Below, piece by piece: positions 20,126 through 28,569 of a DNA stretch of 40,018 nt. The position numbers and the translations under genes were made by a program. This DNA is from Gammaproteobacteria bacterium (GTDB taxonomy: Bacteria > Pseudomonadota > Gammaproteobacteria > Chromatiales > Chromatiaceae). Each line of letters starts with the position of its first letter. Positions within the stretch are counted from its first letter, which is position 1. Under the pieces are notes generated by a model, which was not told the DNA's origin, did not search any database, and was given only the letters and a program-made list of their open reading frames with translations. Location: positions 1 through 40,018 of the forward strand of contig SACH01000026.1 of NCBI GenBank assembly GCA_009928645.1, given 5' to 3'.

Positions 20126-20284
20126 AAAGGAAGCGCAAATTGAGTTGCGAGCGTTATCGCACTCCCCGGCATAGAGAGGGCTAGCATTCCGGACCCGGCC
20201 GGCCTAATCTTGCCAGTGCGCCCGCGCTTTCTTGGCTGCCGGGACGCCCGCACCCGCGTTCCTTCGCCGTCAACCGGTGCTCCG

Positions 20285-20719
20285 ATGTCCAACCTGGTCA
20301 AACTGCTCTACGACATGGCCGCCCTCAAGGCCGATTATCAGCGGCTGCACGACGAGATCTTCGGACTTTCTGCGCGGCGGCTGCTGTTCCTGCTGCGCCC
20401 AAAGGCGCGCCGGGGGGTGGAAGACCGGATTAATCTCCTGATCAGCCGCCTGGATGCCCTCGGGGAGGACATGCGGGGCCTGACCGCGGAGGATCTCGCC
20501 ATCCGCCGGGGCCAGGAATTGCGCCAGGCCCTGGAGGTCTTCGCCCAGGCCCTGGGGGAGACCCTCAGACAGCTGGAGGCGCTACGCCTTGCCCGCACCC
20601 CCTCCGCCACCGCAGCCGCACCGACCACGGGCCGGAGCCCCCTCGCCACCTACGACGACGCCCTGCAACACCAACGGCAATTGGGGGCGCGTCTTAACGA
20701 ACTGATCGTCGACCTCTGA
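20285..20719 (+). CDS. Hypothetical helical protein
   Basis: 144 residues, strongly helical and charged, with heptad-like Leu spacing (LLISRLDALGEDMRGL, ALGETLRQLEALRLA), an Ala/Thr-rich linker near 112-123 and a C-terminal LGARLNELIVDL. No signal peptide or membrane segment. The start at 20285 is chosen over an in-frame start at 20210, because the extra 25 residues are Pro/Arg-rich and unlike a domain. No family was recognised. Confidence 0.6.
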   Translation: MSNLVKLLYDMAALKADYQRLHDEIFGLSARRLLFLLRPKARRGVEDRINLLISRLDALGEDMRGLTAEDLAIRRGQELRQALEVFAQALGETLRQLEALRLARTPSATAAAPTTGRSPLATYDDALQHQRQLGARLNELIVDL

Positions 20720-20850
20720 ACCCCATCCAACCCCTGCCGCCATCCCCACGGCGGCAAAGTTGTCCACCAACCGCATCACCGCGGTCGATACGCCGCCAGA
20801 CGCCTCTGGACCTCCCGCCCGCACGCGACAGAAAACCGCAAGGCATTGGG

Positions 20851-20874
20851 TATACTTGAGTCAGGACCCTGACT
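20851..20874 (+). promoter_or_regulatory. Possible -10 box and hairpin upstream of the pcm-like gene
   Basis: TATACT at 20851-20856 resembles a -10 box; no good -35 box was found. It is followed directly by a perfect 6-bp hairpin, AGTCAG (20859-20864) and CTGACT (20869-20874) with loop GACC. The hairpin would be near the 5' end of the transcript of the gene at 20983. Confidence 0.3.
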
Positions 20875-20982
20875 GACCCTCCGGACCAACCCGCTGTCGG
20901 CCGGTGCCGTCAACCTTCGCGGTCCGGGCCCGCTCCGCCTGGCTATTGCCCGGGATCATCTGCTTCTGAGGGGGTTGTCATC

Positions 20983-21726
20983 ATGCCGCGCCCGTTCCTG
21001 CTGCCCGCCTTGCTCTGCCTGCTCATGGCGCAGATGGCCTGCACCGACACCTTTGCCGACGCCTACGCTCGCGAGCGGCAACGGCTGATGACGGCGATTG
21101 CCGACCTGGCCACCGAGACGCTCAGTGAAACCGGTCGCCCGGCCTTCTCCGCCGCCGTCATGGCCGCCTTGACCAAGGTGCCGCGCCACCGCTTCGTACC
21201 CGCCGACCAGGTCCCCTACGCCTACGACAACCGTCCGCTGGCCATCGGTCATGGCCAGACCATCTCCCAGCCCTACATCGTGGCCCTGATGACCGACCTC
21301 ATCGACCCGCGGACCGACCAGACCGTCCTCGAGATTGGCACCGGCTCCGGCTATCAGGCGGCGGTATTGGCGGAACTGGTCGCCCAGGTCTACAGCATCG
21401 AGATCATCGCCCCCCTGGCCACGGAAGCCGCCAACCGCATCCGGGAACTGGGCTATGCCAACATCCAGACCCGCACCGGTGACGGCTATTACGGCTGGGA
21501 GGAGGCCGGTCCCTTCGATGCCATCCTCGTCACCGCCGCCGCCAGTCATGTCCCCCCGCCCCTGATCCGCCAGCTCAAACCCGGCGGCCGCATGGTCATC
21601 CCGGTCGGCGCCCACTTCATGGCCCAGTACCTGCTACTGGTGGAAAAGGACGAGGACGGCCAGGTCAGTACGCGCCAGATCCTCCCGGTCAGCTTCGTGC
21701 CCCTGACCGGCGGCGGGAAGGACTGA
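20983..21726 (+). CDS. pcm: Protein-L-isoaspartate O-methyltransferase with an export signal
   Basis: SAM-dependent repair methyltransferase acting on L-isoaspartyl residues. Family motifs are clear: PRHRFVP, GQTISQPYIVALM, SAM motif I VLEIGTGSGYQAAVLAEL, the DAILVTAAASHVP region and LKPGGRMVIPVG. The 247 residues exceed the usual 208-215 because of an N-terminal hydrophobic signal (LLPALLCLLMAQMAC) that predicts export, perhaps as a lipoprotein at Cys20, although the box is not canonical. Exported relatives exist, but how they obtain SAM is unclear. It precedes a membrane spermidine-synthase-like gene by about 120 bases. Confidence 0.9.
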   Translation: MPRPFLLPALLCLLMAQMACTDTFADAYARERQRLMTAIADLATETLSETGRPAFSAAVMAALTKVPRHRFVPADQVPYAYDNRPLAIGHGQTISQPYIVALMTDLIDPRTDQTVLEIGTGSGYQAAVLAELVAQVYSIEIIAPLATEAANRIRELGYANIQTRTGDGYYGWEEAGPFDAILVTAAASHVPPPLIRQLKPGGRMVIPVGAHFMAQYLLLVEKDEDGQVSTRQILPVSFVPLTGGGKD

Positions 21727-21846
21727 ACGGATAGCGGAAGACTGCTCCAGATCCGTCCCTTCCAGTCCAGTCCAGGATGTGTCCCGCTCCAGACCCAGCT
21801 TGCCACCCGTTCAATACCCCATTCAATTTGATCCCACCTCCGCGCC

Positions 21847-24297
21847 ATGGCCGCTCAGCGTCCGCCCTATGCCGCCATCTTCCTGCTCTCAGCCGCGGTC
21901 CTGAGCTACGAGGTGCTGCTGATGCGGCTCTTCTCGCTCATCCAGTGGCACCACTTCGCCTATATGATGATCAGCGTCGCCCTGCTCGGTTATGGGGCGG
22001 CGGGGGGCCTGGTGACTCTGGCCCAGACCCCCCTCAAGGCGCATTTCGATGACGCCTTCGCCATCGCCGCCGGGCTCTTCGGGGTGACCGCACTCCTGGC
22101 CTTTCTCTCCGCCCAGCGGGTCGGTTTCAATGCCTTGGAGATCCTCTGGGACCCCTCCCAGCTGGCTCGGCTGGGGCTGATCTATGGCCTGCTGCTCGTC
22201 CCCTTCCTGTGCGCCGCCACCGCCCTCTGCCTGAGTTTCACCCGCTTCCCGGACCGGATTCCGCGCCTTTATGCCGCCGACATCCTCGGTGCCGCCGCCG
22301 GCGGGCTCGGCGCCATCGGCCTGCTGCTGCTCCTGTCGCCGGCTATCGCCCTGCGGGGTAGCGTGGCCCTGGGGCTGATGGCCGGGGCACTGGCGGTCTG
22401 GACCCCCGGCCGGCGGGCCATCGCCAGCACCCTGGGGCTGATCGCCATCGGCATCCTCGCCCTGCCCCCGGCCTGGACCGCCCTCCACCCCTCCCCTTAC
22501 AAGGAACTGTCCCAGACCCTCCACATCACCGGCACCCGGGTCCTGGCGGAGATCTCCAGCCCCTTGGGGGTGGTCACCGCCGTGGACAGCCCCCAGGTGC
22601 CCTTTCGCCACGCCCCGGGCCTGAGCCTGCTGGCGACCGCCGAACCGCCACCTCAGATCGCCCTCTTTACGGACGGTGACGGGCTGACCGCCATCAACCG
22701 CTTCGATGGCGACTGGGCTGACCAGGGCTATCTGGACTTCCTCACCTCCGCCCTGCCCTACCACCTGCTCCAGGAGCCCGCCGTGCTGGTCCTGGGCGCG
22801 GGCGGTGGCACGGACCTGCTCCAGGCCCTGGCCCTGGGGGCGCGGACGGTGGACGCCGTGGAGTTGAATCCCCAGGTGGTGGCCTTGGTGCAGGAGACCT
22901 TCGGTGACTTCTCCGGCCACCCCTACAACCTCCCCGGCGTGCGGCTGCACCTGGCCGAGGCCCGGGGGTTCGTCGAAGGTCATGCCCAGCGCTACGATCT
23001 CATCCAGGTCGCCCTGCTCGACGCCTTCTCCGCCGCCGCCGCCGGCCTGCACGGCCTGGCGGAGACCTATCTCTACACGGTGGAGGCCCTGGGGACCTAC
23101 CTGGACCATCTGACACCCGGCGGCCTGCTCGCCATCACCCGCTGGGTGAACCTGCCCCCCCGGGACCCCCTCAAGCTGTTCGCCACGGCGGTGGCGGCCC
23201 TGGAGGCCCGGGGTGTTCGGGAACCCGGGGCGCACCTGGTGATGATCCGCGGCTGGAAAACGGCGACCCTGCTGGTGAAACCGACCCCCTTCACCCCGGC
23301 GGAGCTGGCCGCGGTCAAGGCCTTCCGCGAGGCCCGCGCCTTCGATCTGATCTGGCAACCTGGCATGAACCAGGCAGAGGCCAACCGCTTCAACCGCCTC
23401 GACCGGCCCTGGTTTTACGAAGGCGCGGCGGCCTTGCTGTCCGCGGACCGTCAGGACTTCCTCGACCGCTACAAATTCCGGATCGACCCGGCCCGCGATG
23501 ACCGGCCCTACTTCTTCCACTTCTTTCGCTGGGAGAGCCTGACGGAGATCCTCGGCCTCAAGGCCCGGGGCGGCCTCTCGCTCCTCGAATGGGGCTATCC
23601 GGTGCTGATCGCCACCCTGGCCCAGGCCCTGGTCTTCGGTGCCCTCCTGACCCTCCTGCCCCTGTGGCTTTTTCTGCGGCGACGCGCGGTTGCCCGTTCA
23701 CCGCGGGATGGACGTGAGGATCAGCAGTCCATAAGCAGCCCAGCCCCCGGCGCCGGCCGGGTCCTGACTTATTTCACCGCCCTGGGGCTGGCCTTCATGC
23801 TGGTGGAGATCGCCTTCATCCAGAAATTCATCCTCTTCCTCAGCCACCCGGTCTACGCGGTCTCCCTGGTCTTGACTACCTTCCTGCTCTGCGCCGGCCT
23901 GGGCAGCCGCCTATCCGACCGCTTTCAGTCACGGGGGCGGGCGGTACGACTGGCGGCCCTGGCCATCGGGGGGCTGACGTTGACTTACATCCTCACCCTG
24001 CCCGCCCTTTTTCAACCACTGATGGGGCTGGCGATCAGCACCAAGATGACCCTGGCCGCGGCGCTGATCGCCCCCCTGGGTCTAGCCATGGGCATGCCCT
24101 TCCCCCTGGGTCTGGCCAGCCTCGGCGCCTGTCGCCCGGCCCTGGTGCCCTGGGCCTGGGCGGTAAACGGCTTCGCCTCGGTGGTGGCGGCGGTCCTGGC
24201 CACGGTGCTGGCCATCCACTGGGGTTTCACGGCGGTGGTGATCCTGGCCGCCCTCCTCTACCTGCTCGCCGCCGGCACCTTTCCCGGTGACCGGTAG
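21847..24297 (+). CDS. Membrane-embedded spermidine-synthase-like protein
   Basis: 816 residues in three parts. About 1-210 has 6-7 hydrophobic segments. About 210-560 is a soluble spermidine-synthase/SAM-methyltransferase-like domain with nucleotide motif VLVLGAGGGTDLLQAL, acidic VDAVELNPQV, a DLIQVALLDAF strand and LTPGGLLAITRW. About 580-816 is a second membrane block of 6-7 segments. The GGGTD glycine loop is the polyamine-synthase type, but I cannot show aminopropyl-transfer activity; such fusions are usually annotated only by similarity. The potFGHI putrescine transporter is 2.4 kb away, which is suggestive but not evidence of a shared pathway. Confidence 0.82.
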   Translation: MAAQRPPYAAIFLLSAAVLSYEVLLMRLFSLIQWHHFAYMMISVALLGYGAAGGLVTLAQTPLKAHFDDAFAIAAGLFGVTALLAFLSAQRVGFNALEILWDPSQLARLGLIYGLLLVPFLCAATALCLSFTRFPDRIPRLYAADILGAAAGGLGAIGLLLLLSPAIALRGSVALGLMAGALAVWTPGRRAIASTLGLIAIGILALPPAWTALHPSPYKELSQTLHITGTRVLAEISSPLGVVTAVDSPQVPFRHAPGLSLLATAEPPPQIALFTDGDGLTAINRFDGDWADQGYLDFLTSALPYHLLQEPAVLVLGAGGGTDLLQALALGARTVDAVELNPQVVALVQETFGDFSGHPYNLPGVRLHLAEARGFVEGHAQRYDLIQVALLDAFSAAAAGLHGLAETYLYTVEALGTYLDHLTPGGLLAITRWVNLPPRDPLKLFATAVAALEARGVREPGAHLVMIRGWKTATLLVKPTPFTPAELAAVKAFREARAFDLIWQPGMNQAEANRFNRLDRPWFYEGAAALLSADRQDFLDRYKFRIDPARDDRPYFFHFFRWESLTEILGLKARGGLSLLEWGYPVLIATLAQALVFGALLTLLPLWLFLRRRAVARSPRDGREDQQSISSPAPGAGRVLTYFTALGLAFMLVEIAFIQKFILFLSHPVYAVSLVLTTFLLCAGLGSRLSDRFQSRGRAVRLAALAIGGLTLTYILTLPALFQPLMGLAISTKMTLAAALIAPLGLAMGMPFPLGLASLGACRPALVPWAWAVNGFASVVAAVLATVLAIHWGFTAVVILAALLYLLAAGTFPGDR

Positions 24298-24515
24298 AGC
24301 GAACCGCTCGGGGGCCCCTGGCGAGAGTCAACCTGATTCACCCCCGACAGGCCCAGCACAGTCATCCCCCTGCACACACCCGCCGAAGACCACCCGAACC
24401 TGGAAAACCGCGCATGACGTGATGAAGGGATCCGTTACCCCGTGACAATGACACCGTCAGGCCCCGCCTACGATGGCGCGTCAGGCCCTATCGCCGGGGA
24501 ACGGCTGGCCAGGGT

Positions 24516-25040
24516 TTATTGCACCCCAAACACCTCGGCGCAACGCGACAGGCTCAAGCCGGCGCCATCGGTATCCTGGGTCACGCGCAGCGCCGTGATG
24601 GTGCCCTGGGGATTCACGGTGATCTGCGCCTCGCAGAAGAGGGCGACATCCCGTGGCGGCGAGACCATCACCTGCTGGGGAAGGCTGATGCCCGAGCTGA
24701 AGCTTTTTGTCTTGGTCTCGGTGACCGTCTGACCAGGACCGGGATGGGACGTATGGGTGGTCGTCTTGGTCGTGGTGCTACCCAGGCCAGCCGCTGTGGG
24801 GGTGATGGTCTGATACTGGGCAGGCTGATGGTAGACGGTCTGACCGCCGCGCCAGGTATAGAGGGTATTGCCGTTGTGCATGGGGAAGGACGATTGGGGT
24901 GCACCGTAACTGCTGAAGAAAGCATCGCTCGATTGACCGATGAAGCGCGAGGCCATGGCCCGTTCCGCCTCCTGGGTGGTGACACAGCCGGCCGTGAGGA
25001 CCAACACGGCCAGGGTGGCGATAACCTTGCTTGAAGACAT
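24516..25040 (-). CDS. Lipoprotein of unknown function with Thr-rich segment
   Basis: 174 residues. Lipoprotein signal MSSSKVIATLAVLVLTAGC with lipidated Cys19. The mature part has FFSSYGAPQSSFPMHNGNTLYTWRG, reminiscent of SmpA/BamE-like outer-membrane lipoproteins, then a Thr-rich low-complexity stretch (TTTKTTTHTS) and a C-terminal part with two cysteines (LFCEAQ, LSRCAE) that may pair. The start at 25040 is supported by GGAG 8 bases upstream; longer in-frame starts at 25055 and 25118 lack this. Convergent with the spermidine-synthase-like gene. Confidence 0.72.
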   Translation of the reverse strand: MSSSKVIATLAVLVLTAGCVTTQEAERAMASRFIGQSSDAFFSSYGAPQSSFPMHNGNTLYTWRGGQTVYHQPAQYQTITPTAAGLGSTTTKTTTHTSHPGPGQTVTETKTKSFSSGISLPQQVMVSPPRDVALFCEAQITVNPQGTITALRVTQDTDGAGLSLSRCAEVFGVQ

Positions 25041-25265
25041 GATGCTTACTCCCATGATTTCGATAGACCTCGGGGCGTTAGCACCTTTCTGGGAGCACAC
25101 ACCCGGGGACCTGTCCATGACAGGTGTCGACTAGAATAAAGGCAAAGGCCAGACTTGTTGAGAAGAGGTCTGGCCCGTGGCGAATCGAGAGTAATACAGG
25201 TCCTACCCCTTGTGTCCGGCCTTGGCCATCGTCCTCAACGCATTCTCTCCCCCTGGAGGTCCCTG

Positions 25266-25934
25266 ATGACGAAGTTCGTCAAGCAATTGCAACCCGGGCA
25301 GGTGGTGCCATGGTCCGGCATTCTGCAGATCAATCTGGCTGGCTACCTGCCCGGTTTGCTGATGGTGGCAGCCCTTGGCCCTTCCCTCGCCAGCCAGTCG
25401 GCGGCTGCCGGCGAGCCCTGGAGGGCGCCATTGGCGGGAGGCGGGCAGGTACAGATCGACCCCCGCACCCATCAACCCCTTTTCAGCCGGGACGGCCGCC
25501 AGACCCAGCTCTGGGACGGCGTGCATCGTCTGGAGGACGGCTCCGTGGTCCTGGTACAGGAAGGGCGCGTGGTGCCCAGGCAGGACATGCTCAATCCGCC
25601 CGCGGTGACCAAAGAGGCGGAGGGCACCGCCACCCCCGACTCATCCGTGACGAGTCCCGCCACATCCATCGCCCCCGCCAACTCGCTGCAGGCAGGCCCC
25701 CTTGCGGGAACGCCGCCCTGCGAGCAACTGGTCCAAAAGGTCTGCGGCCAGGTGATCGCATGCTGGGAGAAACCCGCCTGCACCCTGGCGCGCCAGCTTC
25801 GTTCGCTGGATCATGATGAAATGCTTGCCGGTTTCAACCCAGCCCAGGGTACTCAGACCGGCAAGCAGTGCCTGGAGGCCCTGAGCAATGGTATTTTTGC
25901 GCCCTGTCCCGCTCCCCCCCCGCCGCCGCAATAA
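25266..25934 (+). CDS. Exported Cys-containing protein of unknown function
   Basis: 222 residues. GGAGG lies 6 bases before ATG 25266, which decides the start over an in-frame upstream codon. An unusually long N-terminal region (about 20 polar residues before the hydrophobic GYLPGLLMVAALGPSLAS) suggests an export signal. A short repeated-strand part (LFSRDGRQTQLWDGVHRL, VVLVQEGRVVPR) follows, then a C-terminal domain with six cysteines (PPCEQ, KVCGQ, IACWE, PACTL, KQCLE, APCPA), probably disulfide-bonded in the periplasm, and a Pro-rich tail. No family recognised. Confidence 0.62.
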   Translation: MTKFVKQLQPGQVVPWSGILQINLAGYLPGLLMVAALGPSLASQSAAAGEPWRAPLAGGGQVQIDPRTHQPLFSRDGRQTQLWDGVHRLEDGSVVLVQEGRVVPRQDMLNPPAVTKEAEGTATPDSSVTSPATSIAPANSLQAGPLAGTPPCEQLVQKVCGQVIACWEKPACTLARQLRSLDHDEMLAGFNPAQGTQTGKQCLEALSNGIFAPCPAPPPPPQ

Positions 25935-26206
25935 GCCTAACCAACAACCGTGCCGGCGAACCGCTTGCATGCTACCGCCAATCCACCACCAAGCTGGTGG
26001 ACGGTTGGATCGTGGCTGAGCGCTTGATCTCCATCGTCCTTCCCACCGGCTAAAATAACGTTCGCTCCGAGGTCCCCCGAGGTCCCTTCCAGGCACCAGC
26101 GTCCTCGTATTTCCCATCCCACTCCGCGGATTATCCCCATGAATCTCCCCGCCCAGAGGTTGCCTAACTTACCCGGCTGGCCTGCGGCGGCCTAAGCACT
26201 CGCCCT

Positions 26207-26608
26207 TCAGGCCAGGGTCTGGTCGATTCGCCACTCCCCGGGGCCGAAGCTCAGGTGGGCGAGGGCACCATTGATCAGCATGAGCTGCGGCGGTAGATGG
26301 CCGATGTCGAGGTCGTAAAGGACGGGAATGTCCAGGTCGCCCAAGGCGTTGAGGAGGGCATCGCGCTGGGAGAAGCCCTCGACGGACTCCGCGGCCGTAC
26401 GACCGATGAGGACGGCATTGGCGGCATCGAACCAGCCGGCTAGGCGCAGGTGATGGAGGGCCCGGCAATACTGGGCGGTGTTGTAGTCGCAGTTGTCGAG
26501 ATAAACCAGCAGCCCCTCATGGGCATGGGTGCTGGCGAAGCGCCGAAGGTCCCCATAGGCCGAGCCGGCCAGCATGCCGATCACGTCCAGATTGCCTTCT
26601 ATCCAGCG
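26207..26608 (-). pseudogene. 3' remnant of an S66 LD-carboxypeptidase (LdcA/MccF-like) gene
   Basis: About 130 codons match the C-terminal half of peptidase family S66: a GNLDVIGML strand, a YLDNCDYN segment at the catalytic Glu-strand position (Asp here), RALHHLRLAGWF, VLIGR, and the terminal GHLPPQLMLINGALAHLSF. The first half, with the catalytic Ser, is missing: upstream the frame meets a stop at 26609-26611 and homology ends at about 26608. No good start codon or ribosome site belongs to the remnant (GTG 26584 lies inside the conserved GNLDVIGM motif). Probably a deletion or insertion relic. Confidence 0.72.
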
Positions 26609-26661
26609 TCACCCATCAACTCCAAAGCAATGAGGTCAGCGCCACGTTCAGCGTGTGACAT
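26599..26661 (-). CDS. 20-codon open frame with strong ribosome site at the pseudogene junction
   Basis: ATG 26661 is preceded by GGAGG at an ideal 6-base spacing, and the frame encodes MSHAERGADLIALELMGDAG before TAG at 26599. Its end falls exactly where S66 homology begins, in another frame. It is most likely the 5' end of a different gene joined to the S66 remnant by a deletion; a small peptide gene is less likely. Confidence 0.35.
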   Translation of the reverse strand: MSHAERGADLIALELMGDAG

Positions 26662-26731
26662 GAGCAACCTCCGGCCCCCGGCTCAGATTTCGATCAACGA
26701 ATTCAACCCACTAGGCCGAAGCCGCCTCACC

Positions 26732-27529
26732 TCAATCCCGCTTCCGCGCCATGGCCAGGCCGGCGACGATCACCGCCAGGGAGACGAAGAGCAGGATCAG
26801 GGAGGCCAGGGCATTGATCTGGGGCGAGACGCCCAGGCGCACGCTGGAATAGACCACCATGGGCAGGGTGGTGGAGGCGGGACCGGCGACGAAGCTGGCG
26901 ATGACCAGGTCGTCCAGGGACAGGGTGAAGGCCAGCAGCCAGGCGGAGAGCAGGGCCGGGGCGATGAGCGGCAGGGTGATGCGCAGGTAGACCACGATGG
27001 GCCGGGCGCCCAGGTCCATGGCCGCCTCCTCCAGGGAGCGATCCATCTGCGCCAGGCGGGCGCGGATGACCACCGTAGCGTAGGCCATGCTGAAGGTGAT
27101 GTGGGCGATGGTGATGGTGGTGAAGCCGCGGCCATCGGGCCAGCCGATGCTGTGCTGCATGGCGACGAACAGCAGCAACAAGGACAGGCCGACGATGACC
27201 TCGGGCATGACCAGGGGGGCGGTGAGGAGCAACTCGAAGCCCCCGCGACCCCGGAAGCGTCCGCCCCGCACCAGGGCCATGGCCGCCAGGGTACCCAGGA
27301 CCGTCGCCAGGGTGGCGTTGACGGTGGCGATGCGGACGCTCAGCCAGGCGGCATCGAGGATCTGGGTGTTGTTCAGCAGCTCGCCGTACCAGTGGGTGGA
27401 GAAACCACCCCAGACGGTCACCAGGCGCGAGGCGTTGAAGGAGTAGACGACCAGCAGCAGCACCGGCACGTAGAGAAAGGCGTAGCCGAAGGCCAGCAGG
27501 CTGTAGAGGGGCCAGCGCCGGGTCTTCAT
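26732..27529 (-). CDS. potI: Putrescine ABC transporter permease PotI
   Basis: 265-residue inner-membrane permease with six hydrophobic segments. It matches PotI closely (LLVVYSFNASRLVTVWGGFS, TAPLVMPEVIVGLSLLLLFVA, SLDDLVIASFVAGP). The ABC-coupling loop EEAAMDLGARP is at about 167-177. It pairs with PotH to form the channel. Last gene of potFGHI; its start overlaps the potH stop by 4 bases. Downstream lies the S66 remnant, with no clear terminator. Confidence 0.95.
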   Translation of the reverse strand: MKTRRWPLYSLLAFGYAFLYVPVLLLVVYSFNASRLVTVWGGFSTHWYGELLNNTQILDAAWLSVRIATVNATLATVLGTLAAMALVRGGRFRGRGGFELLLTAPLVMPEVIVGLSLLLLFVAMQHSIGWPDGRGFTTITIAHITFSMAYATVVIRARLAQMDRSLEEAAMDLGARPIVVYLRITLPLIAPALLSAWLLAFTLSLDDLVIASFVAGPASTTLPMVVYSSVRLGVSPQINALASLILLFVSLAVIVAGLAMARKRD

Positions 27530-28503
27530 CGCTCACCCTCCAGGCGCGATTGCCAGCGTTGCAGGGCGACGAAGGGCACCACCAGCAGGGCCAGCAGGAC
27601 CAGGGCCAGGGCCGAGGCCAGGGGCCAGTCCTTGTTGGAGAAGAACTCGGTCCAGAGCATGCGCCCGACCATGAGGGAATCCGGCCCGCCCAGGAGATCG
27701 GGGATGACGAACTCGCCCACCACCGGGATGAAGACCAGCAGGCTGCCGGCCAGGATGCCCGGCAGGGACAGGGGCAGGGTGACGCGCAGGAAGGCCCGCC
27801 AGGGCCGACAGCCCAGGTCCGCCGCCGCCTCCAGCAGGGTCATGTCCAGCCGGCTGAGGTTGGCGTAGAGGGGCAGGACCATGAAGGGCAGATAGGAATA
27901 GACCACGCCGATGTAGACCGCCGTCTGGGTGTGGAGGATGGCCAGGGGTTCGTCGATCAGCCCCAGGGCCAGCAGAAAGTTGTTGAGCAAGCCGTTGCCC
28001 TTGAGGATGCCGATCCAGGCGTAGACGCGGATCAGGAAGGAGGTCCAGAAGGGCAGGATGATCATCATCAGCAAGGGCACCCGCCAGCGTTCCGGCGCGG
28101 TGGCGATGGCGTAGGCCATAGGGTAGCCGATGAGCAGGCAGCCCAGGGTACAGACCAGGCCGACCCAGAGGGAATTGAGGAAGGCCGCCCGATAAAGCTC
28201 GTCCTCCACCACCAGGGCGTAGTTGCCGAGGTTGAGGCGGACCTGGAGCACCGCCTCGTCCACCCATTCCAGCAGGGCCGTATAGGGCGGTTGGGCAATC
28301 TGGGGCTCCGCCAGGCTGATCTGGAAGACGATGATGAAGGGCAGAAAGAAGAACAGCAGCAGCCAGAAATAGGGCAGGCCGACAGTCACCCAGCGCCCGG
28401 GCCGCCAGCGCGAACCCAGCCAATGGCGTAGGCGGTTATCGCTGTAGGCCGGTGCCTGGCTGTCGGCCTTGATTTCTTCAGCCGCCGTCTGGTTCATGCT
28501 CAT
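27526..28503 (-). CDS. potH: Putrescine ABC transporter permease PotH
   Basis: 325-residue permease, partner of PotI. A polar N-terminal 35 residues precede the first membrane segment (LPYFWLLLFFFLPFIIVFQISLA); the coupling loop is EAAADLGCRP, and VVGEFVIPDLLGG is typical of PotB/PotH. The start at 28503 follows GGAG by 5 bases and is preferred over one 21 bases upstream. The gap to potG is 66 bases, longer than elsewhere in the operon, with no terminator seen. Confidence 0.94.
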   Translation of the reverse strand: MSMNQTAAEEIKADSQAPAYSDNRLRHWLGSRWRPGRWVTVGLPYFWLLLFFFLPFIIVFQISLAEPQIAQPPYTALLEWVDEAVLQVRLNLGNYALVVEDELYRAAFLNSLWVGLVCTLGCLLIGYPMAYAIATAPERWRVPLLMMIILPFWTSFLIRVYAWIGILKGNGLLNNFLLALGLIDEPLAILHTQTAVYIGVVYSYLPFMVLPLYANLSRLDMTLLEAAADLGCRPWRAFLRVTLPLSLPGILAGSLLVFIPVVGEFVIPDLLGGPDSLMVGRMLWTEFFSNKDWPLASALALVLLALLVVPFVALQRWQSRLEGER

Positions 28504-28569
28504 CCCCTCTCCTGCTCTGGTCACCGGCCTCGCGGGACCATCGGTTGGACTCCTGGCCCAACCATCGGG

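Noticed and set aside
21889-23520. A 543-codon minus-strand open frame opposite the spermidine-synthase-like gene
   Set aside because: Low-complexity composition rich in Gly, Gln and Glu with no motifs; the plus strand encodes a recognisable membrane protein.
26450-28431. Long plus-strand open frames opposite potI and potH
   Set aside because: Low-complexity antisense frames; the permeases on the minus strand match PotI and PotH along their length.
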